A stretch of DNA of 64,000 nt from JAXMDC01 sp046349035 (GCA_046349035.1 JAXMDC010000003.1:310001-374000); one strand, 5' to 3'. Positions 19,896 through 29,311 are shown, counted from the stretch's first letter. Notes: generated by a model not told the origin, from the letters alone. Program-made: numbers and translations.

Positions 19896-20927
19896 ATGCA
19901 GCGCTCGCTGGATGAATTCCTCGCCGCTTCAGCGGCTGGAGACGACGTGTCGAAGGCCGTGGCGCGTGCCGTTTCGGCGATCGCCGAGGCCAGTGCCGCC
20001 TTGCAGGCGGAAATCGCCAAAGGCTCAAGCTGGCGCGTCAAGGCGGCCAGCGGCACCAATGCCGGCGGCGACGTGCAGCAGGAGCTCGATGTCATCGCCG
20101 ACCGCCTCTACCTCGATGCTGCCAAGCGAGCGGGGGTAGCTGCCTACGCGTCGGAGGAGCAGGACGAACCCTTCGCGATCGATGCCGCCGGGCGCGTTGC
20201 GCTTGCCATCGACCCGCTCGACGGCTCCTCCAACATCGACACCAACGTGCCGATCGGCACGATCTTCTCGTTGATGCCGGTGGCGTCGGGCAGCGACCCG
20301 GCGCGGGCGTTCTTCCAAGCCGGGCGGGCGCAGGTAGCCGCGGGGTTCGTCATCTACGGGCCGCGGACCGCCCTGGCCCTGACGCTCGGCCACGGCACAA
20401 GCATCTTCATCTACGATCACGCGACGCGGCGTTACCTCGAGATCGCCGACAAGGTGCAAATCCCTCGCGAGAAGAACGAATACGCGATCAACGCATCGAA
20501 CTACCGCTTCTGGGACGATGCGGTGCGCGCCTTTGTCGACGACTGCATCGCCGGAGCGGATGGCCCCATCGCCGCCGACTTCAACACGCGTTGGATCGCC
20601 TCGCTGGTCGCCGAGGCTTATCGCATCCTCGGCCGCGGCGGCGTGTTCCTTTATCCCGGCGACATCCGCAAGGGATACCGGCTCGGGCGCCTCCGCCTGA
20701 TCTACGAGGCCAATCCGATCGCCTTCATCGCCGAGCAGGCGGGCGGAGGAGCCACTACCGGCGACCGCCGTATCCTCGATATCGTGCCGGAGAGCCTGCA
20801 TCAGCGGACGCCGCTGGTGTTCGGCTCCAGCGATCATGTCGAGCGGATCCAGCGCTATTTCCGCGACCCCGGCTCAATCGCCGATCGCATGCCGCTGTTC
20901 GGCCGTCGCGGCCTTCTGCGCGCCTAG
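19896..20927 (+). CDS. cbbF: Class I fructose-1,6-bisphosphatase
   Basis: Hydrolyses fructose-1,6-bisphosphate to fructose-6-phosphate (often also sedoheptulose-1,7-bisphosphate) in the Calvin cycle. The 343-aa product has the metal-binding signature IDPLDGSSNIDTN (about residues 105-117), the Glu-Glu pair of YASEEQDE, and the C-terminal substrate region YPGDIRKGYRLGRLRLIYE. It is the first gene of the cbb operon, with a good ribosome site (GGGAGG) before ATG 19896, and ends 12 nt before cbbP. Confidence 0.95.
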   Translation: MQRSLDEFLAASAAGDDVSKAVARAVSAIAEASAALQAEIAKGSSWRVKAASGTNAGGDVQQELDVIADRLYLDAAKRAGVAAYASEEQDEPFAIDAAGRVALAIDPLDGSSNIDTNVPIGTIFSLMPVASGSDPARAFFQAGRAQVAAGFVIYGPRTALALTLGHGTSIFIYDHATRRYLEIADKVQIPREKNEYAINASNYRFWDDAVRAFVDDCIAGADGPIAADFNTRWIASLVAEAYRILGRGGVFLYPGDIRKGYRLGRLRLIYEANPIAFIAEQAGGGATTGDRRILDIVPESLHQRTPLVFGSSDHVERIQRYFRDPGSIADRMPLFGRRGLLRA

Positions 20928-20939
20928 GGGGAAAAAGAC

Positions 20940-21815
20940 GTGTCGCAGCGCCATCCGATCATCTCGATCACCGGCTCTTCGGGCGCCGGGACGACGTCGG
21001 TCAAACGGACGTTCGATCAGATCTTCCGTCGCGAGAAGATCAACGCCGCCTATATCGAGGGCGACGCGTTCCATCGCTACGACCGCGCCGAGATGCGGCA
21101 GGCGATGGACGAGGAAGCCAAGCGCGGCAACATGCGCTTCAGCCATTTCGGGCCGGAGGCAAATCTCCTCGAAGACCTTGCCGCCGTCTTCAAGCAATAC
21201 AGCGAGAGCGGCACCGGGCGGACGCGCCACTATGTGCACGACGCGGCGGAGTCCTCACTCTACGGCAAGCCGCCCGGCACTTTCACCGCCTGGGAGGAAT
21301 TCCCGAAGGACTCCGACCTTCTGTTCTACGAAGGGCTGCACGGCGCGGTGGTGACGCCGACGGCCAATGTCGCGCAGTACCCCGACCTCAAGATCGGCGT
21401 CGTTCCGGTCATCAATCTCGAGTGGATCCAGAAGATCCATCGCGACAAGGAATCGCGCGGCTACACCACCGAGGCAGTGACGGCGACGATCCTGCGCCGC
21501 ATGCCGGACTATGTGCAGTACATCGTCCCGCAGTTCTCCGAGACGCATGTCAACTTCCAGCGGGTGCCGACGGTCGACACCTCGAACCCGTTCGTGGCGC
21601 GGTGGATTCCGACGCCCAACGAATCGATCGTGGTCATTCGCTTCGCCAATCCGCGCGGCATCGACTTCCCCTATTTGCTGTCGATGATCCCCGACAGCTT
21701 CATGTCGCGCGCCAACTCGATCTGCATTCCCGGCGGCAGTCTCGATCTCGCCATGCAGTTGATCTTGACGCCGCTGATCCTGAAATTGATCGACCAGAAG
21801 CGCCGCATTCGCTGA
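20940..21815 (+). CDS. cbbP: Phosphoribulokinase
   Basis: Phosphorylates ribulose-5-phosphate to ribulose-1,5-bisphosphate, the RuBisCO substrate. The 291-aa product is the bacterial octameric type, with P-loop GSSGAGTTSVKRTF near the N-terminus, GDAFHRYDR (catalytic Asp and substrate-binding residues) and FYEGLHGAV. The start is GTG 20940, following a GGGGAAAAAG ribosome site. It lies between cbbF and cbbT with 12- and 3-nt gaps, consistent with one transcript. Presence with RuBisCO shows a complete CO2-fixing branch. Confidence 0.96.
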   Translation: MSQRHPIISITGSSGAGTTSVKRTFDQIFRREKINAAYIEGDAFHRYDRAEMRQAMDEEAKRGNMRFSHFGPEANLLEDLAAVFKQYSESGTGRTRHYVHDAAESSLYGKPPGTFTAWEEFPKDSDLLFYEGLHGAVVTPTANVAQYPDLKIGVVPVINLEWIQKIHRDKESRGYTTEAVTATILRRMPDYVQYIVPQFSETHVNFQRVPTVDTSNPFVARWIPTPNESIVVIRFANPRGIDFPYLLSMIPDSFMSRANSICIPGGSLDLAMQLILTPLILKLIDQKRRIR

Positions 21816-21818
21816 GGA

Positions 21819-23864
21819 ATGGAAAACAGGATGGCCCAGGACCACAGCACCGCCGCCAGCGCCGGTCTCAATCTGAAATCGATGGCGAACGCCATCCGCG
21901 TGCTCACCATCGACGCGGTGGAGAGCGCCAAGTCCGGTCACCTCGGCATGCCGATGGGCATGGCGGACGTCGCGACCGTTCTTTTCTCTCGCTTCCTCAA
22001 GTTCGACCCAACCGCTCCGAACTGGCCGGATCGCGACCGCTTCGTCCTGTCGGCCGGCCACGGGTCGATGCTGCTCTATTCGCTGCTCCATCTCACCGGC
22101 TATCCCGACATGACGATGGACGAGCTAAAGGGGTTCCGGAAGCTCGGCTCGCGCACGGCCGGCCACCCCGAATACGGACACGCCGCCGGCATCGAGACCA
22201 CCACCGGCCCGCTCGGTCAGGGCCTCGCCAACGCCGTCGGCATGGCGCTCGCCGAGCGTTCCCTCGCCGCCCGCTTCGGCAAAGACCTGGTCGACCACTA
22301 CACTTACGTCATCGCCGGCGACGGCTGCCTGATGGAGGGCATCAGCCACGAGGCGATCGACATGGCCGGGCACCTGAAGCTCGCCAAGCTGATTGTGCTG
22401 TTCGACGACAATCACATCTCGATCGACGGGCCGACCTCGCTCGCCACCTCGATGGACCAGATCGCCCGCTTCAAGGCGGCCGGATGGTCGGTGAGGAGCG
22501 TCGACGGACACGACGCCGAAGCAGTTGCGGCCGCCATTGCTGCCGAGCGCGAGACCGACCGGCCCTCGATGATCGCCTGCCGGACCGTCATCGGTTACGG
22601 CGCGCCGCAGGGCGGCGGCACTGCCAAGGCACATGGCGAGGGGCTGAGCCACGAAGACCTCGCCGCGGCGCGCAAGAATTACGGCTGGACACACGGACCG
22701 TTCGTCATCCCCGACGATGTGCTCAACCCCTGGCGCGCCGTCGGCCGGCGCGGTGGGGCGCCGCGCAAGGATTGGGAGGCACGGCTTGCGGCCGCCCCGG
22801 CGGCGACGCGCGACGCCTTCAACGCGGCGGTCGGCGGGACCATTCCGGCGGCGGCCGGCGAGGCGGTGCGGGCGCTTATCGCCAAGCACCTCGCCGAGAA
22901 GCCGAAGATCGCAACCCGCGTTGCCTCACAAAAGGCGTTGGAGTCGCTCCTGCCGGTGGTGCCGGCGCTGGTCGGCGGCTCGGCCGACCTCACCGGCTCG
23001 GTCGGCACCAAGGCCGGCGAGATGAAGGCGGTGTCGCCCGGCGACTACGGCGGCCGCTACATACACTATGGCGTGCGCGAGCACGGCATGGCGGCGGCGA
23101 TGAACGGCCTCGCCCTGCACGGCGGCGTCATTCCCTATGCCGGAACCTTTCTGGTTTTTGCCGACTATTCACGGCCAGCGATCCGCATGGGCGCATTGAT
23201 GGGGCTTCGTGTCATTCACGTGATGACGCACGATTCGATCGGCGTCGGCCAGGACGGACCGACGCACCAGCCGGTCGAGCAGGTGGCTTCGCTGCGGGCG
23301 ATCCCCAATCTCCTCGTCATGCGTCCCGCCGATGCGATCGAGGCCGCCGAGTGCTGGCAGATCGCCATCGAGAACGCCGACGGCCCAACGCTTCTGGCGC
23401 TGACGCGCCAGGCGGTGCCGGCGGTGCGGCTGGAAGGGCGGAACGACAATGCCTGCGCCCGCGGCGGCTATCTGCTGCGCCAGCCCGAGGGCAAGCAGCG
23501 CGACGTGACGCTCATCGCCACCGGCTCGGAAGTATCGCTTGCGGTCGCGGCGGCGGAGAAGCTTGGCGCGGAGGGGATCCGCGCCGCGGTGGTCTCGATC
23601 CCGGTCTTCCGCCTCTTCGACGCCCAGAGCGCCGATTACCGCCACGAAGTGCTCGGCAGCGCGCCGCGGGTTGCCGTCGAGGCGGGCGTGCGCGACGGGT
23701 GGGGTCGGTACTTGCGCGAAGAGGACGCCTTCATCGGCATGAACAGCTTCGGTGCATCGGCGCCCGCCGAGGATGTCTACCGCCACTTCGGCATCACCGT
23801 CGAAGCGGTCACGGAAACCGCCACCAAACTCGCCCGCGCCCGGCGCGCGGCGGCCTATCTCTAG
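21819..23864 (+). CDS. cbbT: Transketolase
   Basis: A thiamine diphosphate enzyme that moves two-carbon units between sugar phosphates in the Calvin and pentose phosphate pathways. At 681 aa it has the ThDP-binding motif starting GDGCLMEGISHEA and ending with the NH Asn in DDNHISID. It also has SGHLGMPMGMA near the N-terminus, and the pyrimidine domain with YGVREHGMAAAMNG (catalytic Glu) and THDSIGVGQDGPTHQPVEQ. ATG 21819 and ATG 21831 are both possible; the first follows GAGGA too closely, so the second may be used. A 21-nt gap separates it from cbbA. Confidence 0.95.
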   Translation: MENRMAQDHSTAASAGLNLKSMANAIRVLTIDAVESAKSGHLGMPMGMADVATVLFSRFLKFDPTAPNWPDRDRFVLSAGHGSMLLYSLLHLTGYPDMTMDELKGFRKLGSRTAGHPEYGHAAGIETTTGPLGQGLANAVGMALAERSLAARFGKDLVDHYTYVIAGDGCLMEGISHEAIDMAGHLKLAKLIVLFDDNHISIDGPTSLATSMDQIARFKAAGWSVRSVDGHDAEAVAAAIAAERETDRPSMIACRTVIGYGAPQGGGTAKAHGEGLSHEDLAAARKNYGWTHGPFVIPDDVLNPWRAVGRRGGAPRKDWEARLAAAPAATRDAFNAAVGGTIPAAAGEAVRALIAKHLAEKPKIATRVASQKALESLLPVVPALVGGSADLTGSVGTKAGEMKAVSPGDYGGRYIHYGVREHGMAAAMNGLALHGGVIPYAGTFLVFADYSRPAIRMGALMGLRVIHVMTHDSIGVGQDGPTHQPVEQVASLRAIPNLLVMRPADAIEAAECWQIAIENADGPTLLALTRQAVPAVRLEGRNDNACARGGYLLRQPEGKQRDVTLIATGSEVSLAVAAAEKLGAEGIRAAVVSIPVFRLFDAQSADYRHEVLGSAPRVAVEAGVRDGWGRYLREEDAFIGMNSFGASAPAEDVYRHFGITVEAVTETATKLARARRAAAYL

Positions 23865-23885
23865 ACGTTCGAGGGAGTAACCAGC

Positions 23886-24965
23886 ATGGCCCTGATCACG
23901 CTTCGTCAGCTGCTCGACCACGCCGCCGAACACGGCTACGGCGTTCCCGCCTTCAACATCAACAACATGGAACAGGGCCTAGCCATCATGGAGGCGGCGG
24001 CCGCGGTGGACGCGCCGGTGATCATCCAGGCGAGCCGAGGCGCCCGCTCCTACGCCAACGACATCATGCTCTCGCACATGATCAAGGCGCTGGCCGAGAT
24101 GTACCCGGCGATCCCGCTGTGCATGCATCAGGATCACGGCAACAACGAAGCCACCTGCGCCACCGCCATCCAGCACGGCTTCTCGTCGGTGATGATGGAC
24201 GGGTCGCTCAAGGAAGACGCCAAGACGCCGGCGAACTACGACTACAACGTCGCCATCACCGCCAAGGTCACCGAGATGGCGCACTGGGTCGGCGCCTCGG
24301 TCGAGGGCGAACTCGGCGTGCTCGGCTCGCTCGAAACCGGACACGGCGAAGCCGAGGATGGCCACGGCGCCGAGGGCAAGCTCAGCCACGACCAGCTGCT
24401 GACCAATCCCGACCAGGCGGTCGATTTCGTCAGCAAGACCAAGGTCGACGCTCTCGCCATCGCCATGGGCACCTCGCATGGCGCCTACAAGTTCAGCCGC
24501 AAGCCGGACAAAGAAGTGCTGGCGATGCATGTGATCGAGGAGATCCACCGCAAGCTCCCGAACACCCACCTCGTCATGCACGGCTCCTCATCGGTGCCGC
24601 AGGACCTGCAGGACGTCTTCAACAAGTTCGGCGGGCAGATGCCGCAGACCTACGGCGTGCCGGTCGAGGAGATCCAGCGCGGCATCAAGCACGGCGTGCG
24701 CAAGGTCAATATCGACACCGATTGCCGCCTCGCGATGACCGGCCAGTTCCGCAAGATCGCCGCCGAGAGCAAGGCGGAGTTCGACCCGCGCAAGTTCCTG
24801 AAGCCGGCGATGGATGCGATGCGGGCGATTTGCAAGCTCCGGCTCGAGCAGTTCTCGACCGCGGGCAAGGCTTCCAAGATCAAGGTCGTGCCGATGGCGG
24901 AGATGGCCAAGCGCTACAAGGCCGGCTCGCTCGATCCGCAGATCGCCAAGGCCAAGGCCGCCTGA
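23886..24965 (+). CDS. cbbA: Class II fructose-1,6-bisphosphate aldolase
   Basis: A zinc-dependent aldolase condensing dihydroxyacetone phosphate with glyceraldehyde-3-phosphate, and probably with erythrose-4-phosphate. The 359-aa product shows the zinc ligands in HQDHGNN, the SVEGELGVLG motif, GTSHGAYKF and VMHGSSSVP, followed by KVNIDTDCRLA for phosphate binding. GAGGGAG lies about 9 nt before ATG 23886. It is cotranscribed with cbbT upstream and with cbbL, which begins 27 nt downstream after its own strong ribosome site. Confidence 0.96.
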   Translation: MALITLRQLLDHAAEHGYGVPAFNINNMEQGLAIMEAAAAVDAPVIIQASRGARSYANDIMLSHMIKALAEMYPAIPLCMHQDHGNNEATCATAIQHGFSSVMMDGSLKEDAKTPANYDYNVAITAKVTEMAHWVGASVEGELGVLGSLETGHGEAEDGHGAEGKLSHDQLLTNPDQAVDFVSKTKVDALAIAMGTSHGAYKFSRKPDKEVLAMHVIEEIHRKLPNTHLVMHGSSSVPQDLQDVFNKFGGQMPQTYGVPVEEIQRGIKHGVRKVNIDTDCRLAMTGQFRKIAAESKAEFDPRKFLKPAMDAMRAICKLRLEQFSTAGKASKIKVVPMAEMAKRYKAGSLDPQIAKAKAA

Positions 24966-24992
24966 CCCCCCATTCGATAAGGAGAGAGAGAC

Positions 24993-26495
24993 ATGGATAC
25001 GCCAGAGGGCAAGAAGCCCGCCGCCGTCGGTACGATGAAGGAGGGCAAAGAGCGCTACAAGTCCGGGGTTATTCCCTACGCCCGCATGGGCTACTGGGAG
25101 CCGAACTATGTGGTGAAGGACACCGATCTTCTCGCCCTGTTCCGCATCACGCCGCAACCCGGCGTCGACCCCGTGGAAGCGGCGGCGGCAGTCGCCGGCG
25201 AAAGCTCGACGGCGACCTGGACGGTCGTGTGGACCGACCGCCTGACGGCCTGCGAGAACTATCGCGCCAAGGCTTACCGCGTCGACCCGGTGCCGAACAC
25301 CGGCCCCGGCACGAAGACCGAACAGCAGTACTTCGCCTACATCGCCTACGATCTCGACCTGTTCGAGCCGGGCTCGATCGCCAACCTGACGGCGTCGATC
25401 ATCGGCAACGTGTTCGGCTTCAAGGCGGTTAAGGCACTGCGCCTGGAAGACATGCGCATCCCGGTCGCCTACACCAAGACCTTCCAGGGCCCGGCCACCG
25501 GCATCGTCGTCGAGCGCGAACGCCTCGACAAGTTCGGCCGACCGCTGCTCGGCGCCACCACCAAGCCGAAGCTCGGCCTCTCCGGCCGCAACTACGGCCG
25601 CGTGGTCTATGAGGCGCTCAAGGGCGGCCTCGATTTCGTCAAGGACGACGAGAACATCAACTCGCAGCCGTTCATGCACTGGCGCGACCGCTTCCTCTAT
25701 TGCATGGAAGCCGTCAATCGCGCCTCGGCGGCGACCGGCGAAGTGAAGGGCCACTATCTCAACGTCACCGCAGGGACGATGGAGGAGATGTACGAGCGCG
25801 CCGAGTTCGCCAAGGAACTCGGATCGTGCATCGTCATGATCGACCTCGTGATCGGCTACACGGCGATCCAGTCGATGGCCAAGTGGGCGCGCAAGAACGA
25901 TATGATCCTGCACCTCCACCGCGCCGGCAACTCGACCTATTCGCGGCAGAAGAACCACGGCATGAACTTCCGCGTCATCTGCAAGTGGATGCGGCTTGCC
26001 GGTGTCGACCACATCCACGCCGGTACTGTCGTCGGCAAGCTCGAAGGCGACCCGCTGATGATCGCCGGCTTCTACGACACTCTGCGCGAGATGAAGGTGC
26101 CGCAGAGCCTGTCGCACGGCATCTTCTTCGACCAGGACTGGGCCTCGACCCGGCGCGTCATGCCGGTCGCCTCGGGCGGCATCCACGCCGGCCAGATGCA
26201 CCAGCTGATCCACTACCTCGGCGAGGACGTGGTGTTGCAGTTCGGCGGCGGCACGATCGGCCACCCCGACGGCATCCAGGCGGGCGCAACCGCCAACCGG
26301 GTCGCGCTGGAAGCGATGATCATGGCGCGCAACGAGGGCCGCGACTACCTCAAGGAAGGACCGCAGATCCTCGACGATGCCGCCAAGTGGTGCCGGCCGC
26401 TCAAGGTCGCGCTCGATGTGTGGAAGGACATCTCCTTCAACTACGACTCCACCGACACCGCCGACTTCGTGCCGACGATGACGCCGAGCTCGTAA
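24993..26495 (+). CDS. cbbL: RuBisCO large subunit, red-type (form IC)
   Basis: Carboxylates ribulose-1,5-bisphosphate. The 500-aa product carries the catalytic Lys in TTKPKLGLSG and the activation motif GLDFVKDDENINSQPFMHWR, whose second-half Lys/Asp/Glu bind carbamate and Mg. Loop 6 is GTVVGKLEGDPL and the substrate-binding GGGTIGHPDG is present. The N-terminal extension (KKPAAVGTMKEGKERYKSG) and the cbbX neighbour fit the red-like form IC/ID clade of proteobacteria rather than green-type IA. AAGGAGAGAGAGAC before ATG 24993 is a strong ribosome site, as expected for an abundant protein. Confidence 0.97.
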   Translation: MDTPEGKKPAAVGTMKEGKERYKSGVIPYARMGYWEPNYVVKDTDLLALFRITPQPGVDPVEAAAAVAGESSTATWTVVWTDRLTACENYRAKAYRVDPVPNTGPGTKTEQQYFAYIAYDLDLFEPGSIANLTASIIGNVFGFKAVKALRLEDMRIPVAYTKTFQGPATGIVVERERLDKFGRPLLGATTKPKLGLSGRNYGRVVYEALKGGLDFVKDDENINSQPFMHWRDRFLYCMEAVNRASAATGEVKGHYLNVTAGTMEEMYERAEFAKELGSCIVMIDLVIGYTAIQSMAKWARKNDMILHLHRAGNSTYSRQKNHGMNFRVICKWMRLAGVDHIHAGTVVGKLEGDPLMIAGFYDTLREMKVPQSLSHGIFFDQDWASTRRVMPVASGGIHAGQMHQLIHYLGEDVVLQFGGGTIGHPDGIQAGATANRVALEAMIMARNEGRDYLKEGPQILDDAAKWCRPLKVALDVWKDISFNYDSTDTADFVPTMTPSS

Positions 26496-26524
26496 GTCCG
26501 AACCGCTATTTGGAGATCGCTCCC

Positions 26525-26962
26525 ATGATGACCAACCAAGGAAACAGGCTGACGCAGGGACAATTCTCGTTTCTGCCCGACCTCACCGACAAGCAGATCA
26601 CCGCGCAGATCAAGTACGCGCTCGGCAAGAGCTGGGCGGTCAGCGTCGAGTACACCGACGATCCGCACCCGCGTAACACCTACTGGGAAATGTATGGCAA
26701 CCCGATGTTCGACCTGAAGGACCCGGCCGGGATCCTGATGGAGATCAACAACTGCCGGAAGACCTTCCCCCACCACTACATCCGCGTCACCGCCTTCGAT
26801 TCGACGCAGGGCTGGGAGACGCCGCGGATGTCGTTCCTGGTCAACCGGCCGAAGAACGAGCCGGGCTTCATGGTCGAGCGCCAGGAGCGCAACGGGCGCG
26901 CCGTCGGCTACACGATCCGCTCCTACGCGACGCTGAAGCCGGAGGGCGAGCGCTACAGCTAG
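26525..26962 (+). CDS. cbbS: RuBisCO small subunit, red-type
   Basis: The 145-aa small subunit of the L8S8 holoenzyme. It has QGQFSFLPDLTDKQI at the start, the central NTYWEMYGNPMFDL and the longer C-terminus (PKNEPGFMVERQERNGRAVGYTIRSY) that forms the extra beta-hairpin of red-type enzymes. Tandem ATG codons lie at 26525 and 26528; a GGAG sits about ten bases upstream. It follows cbbL by 29 nt. A strong hairpin begins 13 nt after its stop. Confidence 0.97.
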   Translation: MMTNQGNRLTQGQFSFLPDLTDKQITAQIKYALGKSWAVSVEYTDDPHPRNTYWEMYGNPMFDLKDPAGILMEINNCRKTFPHHYIRVTAFDSTQGWETPRMSFLVNRPKNEPGFMVERQERNGRAVGYTIRSYATLKPEGERYS

Positions 26963-26975
26963 GCGATCAGGCAAT

Positions 26976-27013
26976 CGATCGCGGGGCGGCGGCCGGGTGC
27001 CGCCTCGCGATCG
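26976..27013 (+). other. 15-bp-stem hairpin between cbbS and cbbX
   Basis: Left arm 26976-26990 and right arm 26999-27013 are complementary over 15 bp with a single G-U wobble; the loop is 8 nt. No T-tract follows, so this is not a standard intrinsic terminator. It lies 13 nt after the cbbS stop and 20 nt before the chosen cbbX start. It could protect the 3' end of an abundant cbbLS transcript or partly attenuate cbbX. The role is inference; the pairing is directly visible. Confidence 0.72.
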
Positions 27014-27032
27014 CCTTCCAGGGAACACGCAC

Positions 27033-27956
27033 GTGGACCAAAGCACCCTCAGCGATACCGGCACCGCAGCCTCGCCAGCGGGCGAGCCGGCGATTGACCT
27101 CCGCAAGGAGTTCATCGAATCCGGCACCGCCGATCTGCTCAAGAACCTCGACCGCGAGCTGATCGGCCTTGCGCCGGTCAAGAAGCGGATTCGCGAAACG
27201 GCCGCACTCCTCCTCGTCGAGCGCGCGCGGCGGAAGCTCGGGCTGGCGCACGAGACGCCGACGCTGCACATGAGCTTCACCGGCAATCCCGGCACCGGCA
27301 AGACCACGGTCGCGCTGCGGATGGCGGAGCTGCTGCACAAGCTCGGCTACATCCGTCACAACCACCTCGTCACCGTCACGCGCGACGACCTGGTCGGCCA
27401 GTATATCGGCCACACCGCGCCCAAGACCAAAGAGGTGCTGAAGAAGGCGATGGGCGGCGTCCTTTTCATCGACGAGGCCTACTACCTCTATCGGCCGGAG
27501 AACGAACGCGACTACGGGCAGGAGGCGATCGAGATCCTGCTGCAGATCATGGAGAACCAGCGCGACGACCTGGTCGTCATCGTCGCCGGTTATGCCGACC
27601 GGATGGAGAAGTTCTTCTCCTCCAACCCGGGCTTTCGCTCGCGCATCGCCCACCACATCGATTTCCCCGACTATTCCGATGCCGAACTGCTGGCGATCGC
27701 CGAGATCATGCTGGAGAAGATGAACTACAAGTTCTCGCCGGAAGGGCGCGAAGCTTTCGGTGCTTACATCACCAAGCGGCGCCAGCAGCCGCACTTCTCA
27801 AACGCCCGCTCGATCCGCAACGCCCTCGACCGGGCGCGCCTTCGGCATGCCAACCGCCTGTTCGAGCAGGCGACGCCAATCACTTCGGACGAACTGTCGA
27901 CCCTCGGACCCGAGGATATTCTCGCCAGCCGGGTGTTCGACGCTTCGGCAAAGTAG
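27033..27956 (+). CDS. cbbX: CbbX, red-type RuBisCO activase (AAA+)
   Basis: A hexameric AAA+ ATPase that remodels inhibited red-type RuBisCO by pulling on the large-subunit C-terminus. The 307-aa product has Walker A G84-NPGTGK90-TT, the substrate pore loop in RDDLVGQYIGHT, Walker B GGVLFIDEAYYL and the sensor/arginine-finger region NPGFRSRIAHHI. I chose GTG 27033, with GGGAAC about 8 nt upstream. An in-frame GTG at 26997 lies inside the loop of the preceding hairpin and is less likely. It is the last cbb gene; cbbE is not found after it. Confidence 0.95.
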   Translation: MDQSTLSDTGTAASPAGEPAIDLRKEFIESGTADLLKNLDRELIGLAPVKKRIRETAALLLVERARRKLGLAHETPTLHMSFTGNPGTGKTTVALRMAELLHKLGYIRHNHLVTVTRDDLVGQYIGHTAPKTKEVLKKAMGGVLFIDEAYYLYRPENERDYGQEAIEILLQIMENQRDDLVVIVAGYADRMEKFFSSNPGFRSRIAHHIDFPDYSDAELLAIAEIMLEKMNYKFSPEGREAFGAYITKRRQQPHFSNARSIRNALDRARLRHANRLFEQATPITSDELSTLGPEDILASRVFDASAK

Positions 27957-28048
27957 CTGGCGGGGCGCCTTGCCAGGGCGGCGCCCGGCCGCGTAGGGTC
28001 CGCCGGCCGGTACGATGGCGACCGGCGGAGCCGCCAGCGGGGCCGCCC

Positions 28049-29035
28049 GTGACCCTTCATCAGCTTCGCATTTTCTGGGCGGTCGCCCACGCACCGACGC
28101 TGACGCAAGCGGCAAAGCAGCTCGGACTCACGCAGCCCTCATTGTCGCAGCAGCTCTCGAAGCTCGAAGAGAGCGTCGGCGCCAAACTTTACGACCGCAC
28201 CGGCAACCAGATGACGCTGACCGACGCCGGGCGTTTCCTTCTGCGCAAGACCGAGTCGATCCTCGCCGATATCGACGAGGCGGAGTCCGGGGTTAAGGGC
28301 TACGGCGAGGGTGTGCGCTCGACGATCCGCCTGGCAGGCATCAGCTCGGTTATCCGCCTGCTGCTCCCCCCTGCCCTGCGCCGTCTCGACAGCAAGTTCC
28401 CGGAGATCGATCTCGACGTCCACGAAGTGGCGCCGCCGGACACCCTGGAGATGCTTTTCGGCCGGCGAGTCACTATGGGCCTCGTTGCCTCCAACTCCGT
28501 GGCGCAAGCCAGCGTGCCTTTCAAGCAGGTGCCGATTGCCGAGGACCCCTACTACTTCGCGGTGCCGAAGGGCATCGACCTGACGCGCGTCAACGACCCC
28601 GACGCCGATTTGCCGGAAGCCGAGCGCGCCGTGGTCAACCGGTGCATCCAGTTTTCCTTCGGTACGCAGCACACGCGTCGCGTGGAGGAATGGTACCGGC
28701 AGATCCTGCCGCGTCACCGCCTGGTGGCGCAGTGCCGGACATACGAAATGGCGCTCAGCATGGTGCAAGCGGGGCTCGGCGTTTGCCTGGTGCCGGCCTT
28801 CACCGTCCAGACGGCAAGCGGGCCGATCGGCGGGATCGATCTCTACGCGACGCTACAGCCGCCCCGTGCCATCGTCGCCGTGATGCCCTCGCAGTATGTG
28901 CATGCGGAGCCGCATGTCAGCCTGATCGGCGCATTGCGGGAGGTGGCGGCCGAGGTGAAACACCCGCCGGTTCGGCCAATGCCGCACTTCCTGAACCGGG
29001 CGACGGTGGCGGCGCGCAGCCCCGCACCAGCCTGA
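28049..29035 (+). CDS. LysR-type transcriptional regulator
   Basis: A 328-aa LysR-family regulator starting with GTG 28049. The N-terminal winged helix-turn-helix is LTQAAKQLGLTQPSLSQQLS (about residues 18-37). An effector domain follows, with RLAGISSVIRLLLPP at its start and MVQAGLGVCLVPAFTVQ, a typical co-inducer pocket wall. It differs clearly from the CbbR at 18820. It follows cbbX in the same direction after 92 nt of GC-rich, hairpin-prone sequence, so it may be separately expressed. Its target is unknown; control of the cbb genes is possible from position only. Confidence 0.88.
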   Translation: MTLHQLRIFWAVAHAPTLTQAAKQLGLTQPSLSQQLSKLEESVGAKLYDRTGNQMTLTDAGRFLLRKTESILADIDEAESGVKGYGEGVRSTIRLAGISSVIRLLLPPALRRLDSKFPEIDLDVHEVAPPDTLEMLFGRRVTMGLVASNSVAQASVPFKQVPIAEDPYYFAVPKGIDLTRVNDPDADLPEAERAVVNRCIQFSFGTQHTRRVEEWYRQILPRHRLVAQCRTYEMALSMVQAGLGVCLVPAFTVQTASGPIGGIDLYATLQPPRAIVAVMPSQYVHAEPHVSLIGALREVAAEVKHPPVRPMPHFLNRATVAARSPAPA

Positions 29036-29311
29036 GCGGTCATAAGCAATTCCGATGCGCTCGATAGATTTCGACGCAACCGCGGCGCAGCCTATCCGTT
29101 GAACGCCCTCCCCCGTCGGGGTCGAGCGAATGCGCCCGGAGGAAGCGCGCCGGCTGCGACAGCAGTGGGCGATCGAGAGCGCAGGTTTCGCTTGGCCCTT
29201 GTCGATGGGTCCTGCGCCGGGCCGCCGGCGCTGCAAGGACTGGTCCGCCGCGTTCCGCCGCTTCCTGTTTTCGCAGGAGCGATGGGCGCGGCGGACGAGT
29301 TTTTGGACTCC
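29036..29311. other. Non-coding gap between converging LysR gene and rfbA
   Basis: 276 nt between two convergent genes. A 61-codon frame at 29130-29315 has no recognisable protein and no supported ribosome site. A short hairpin-like GC block near 29106-29118 (CCTCCCCCGTCGG) is not convincing as a terminator. I see no tRNA. Confidence 0.45.

Noticed and set aside
20591..25432. 1613-codon open frame on the plus strand
   Set aside because: It runs in a different frame over cbbF, cbbP, cbbT, cbbA and cbbL, all clearly real. Arg/Ala/Gly-rich nonsense.
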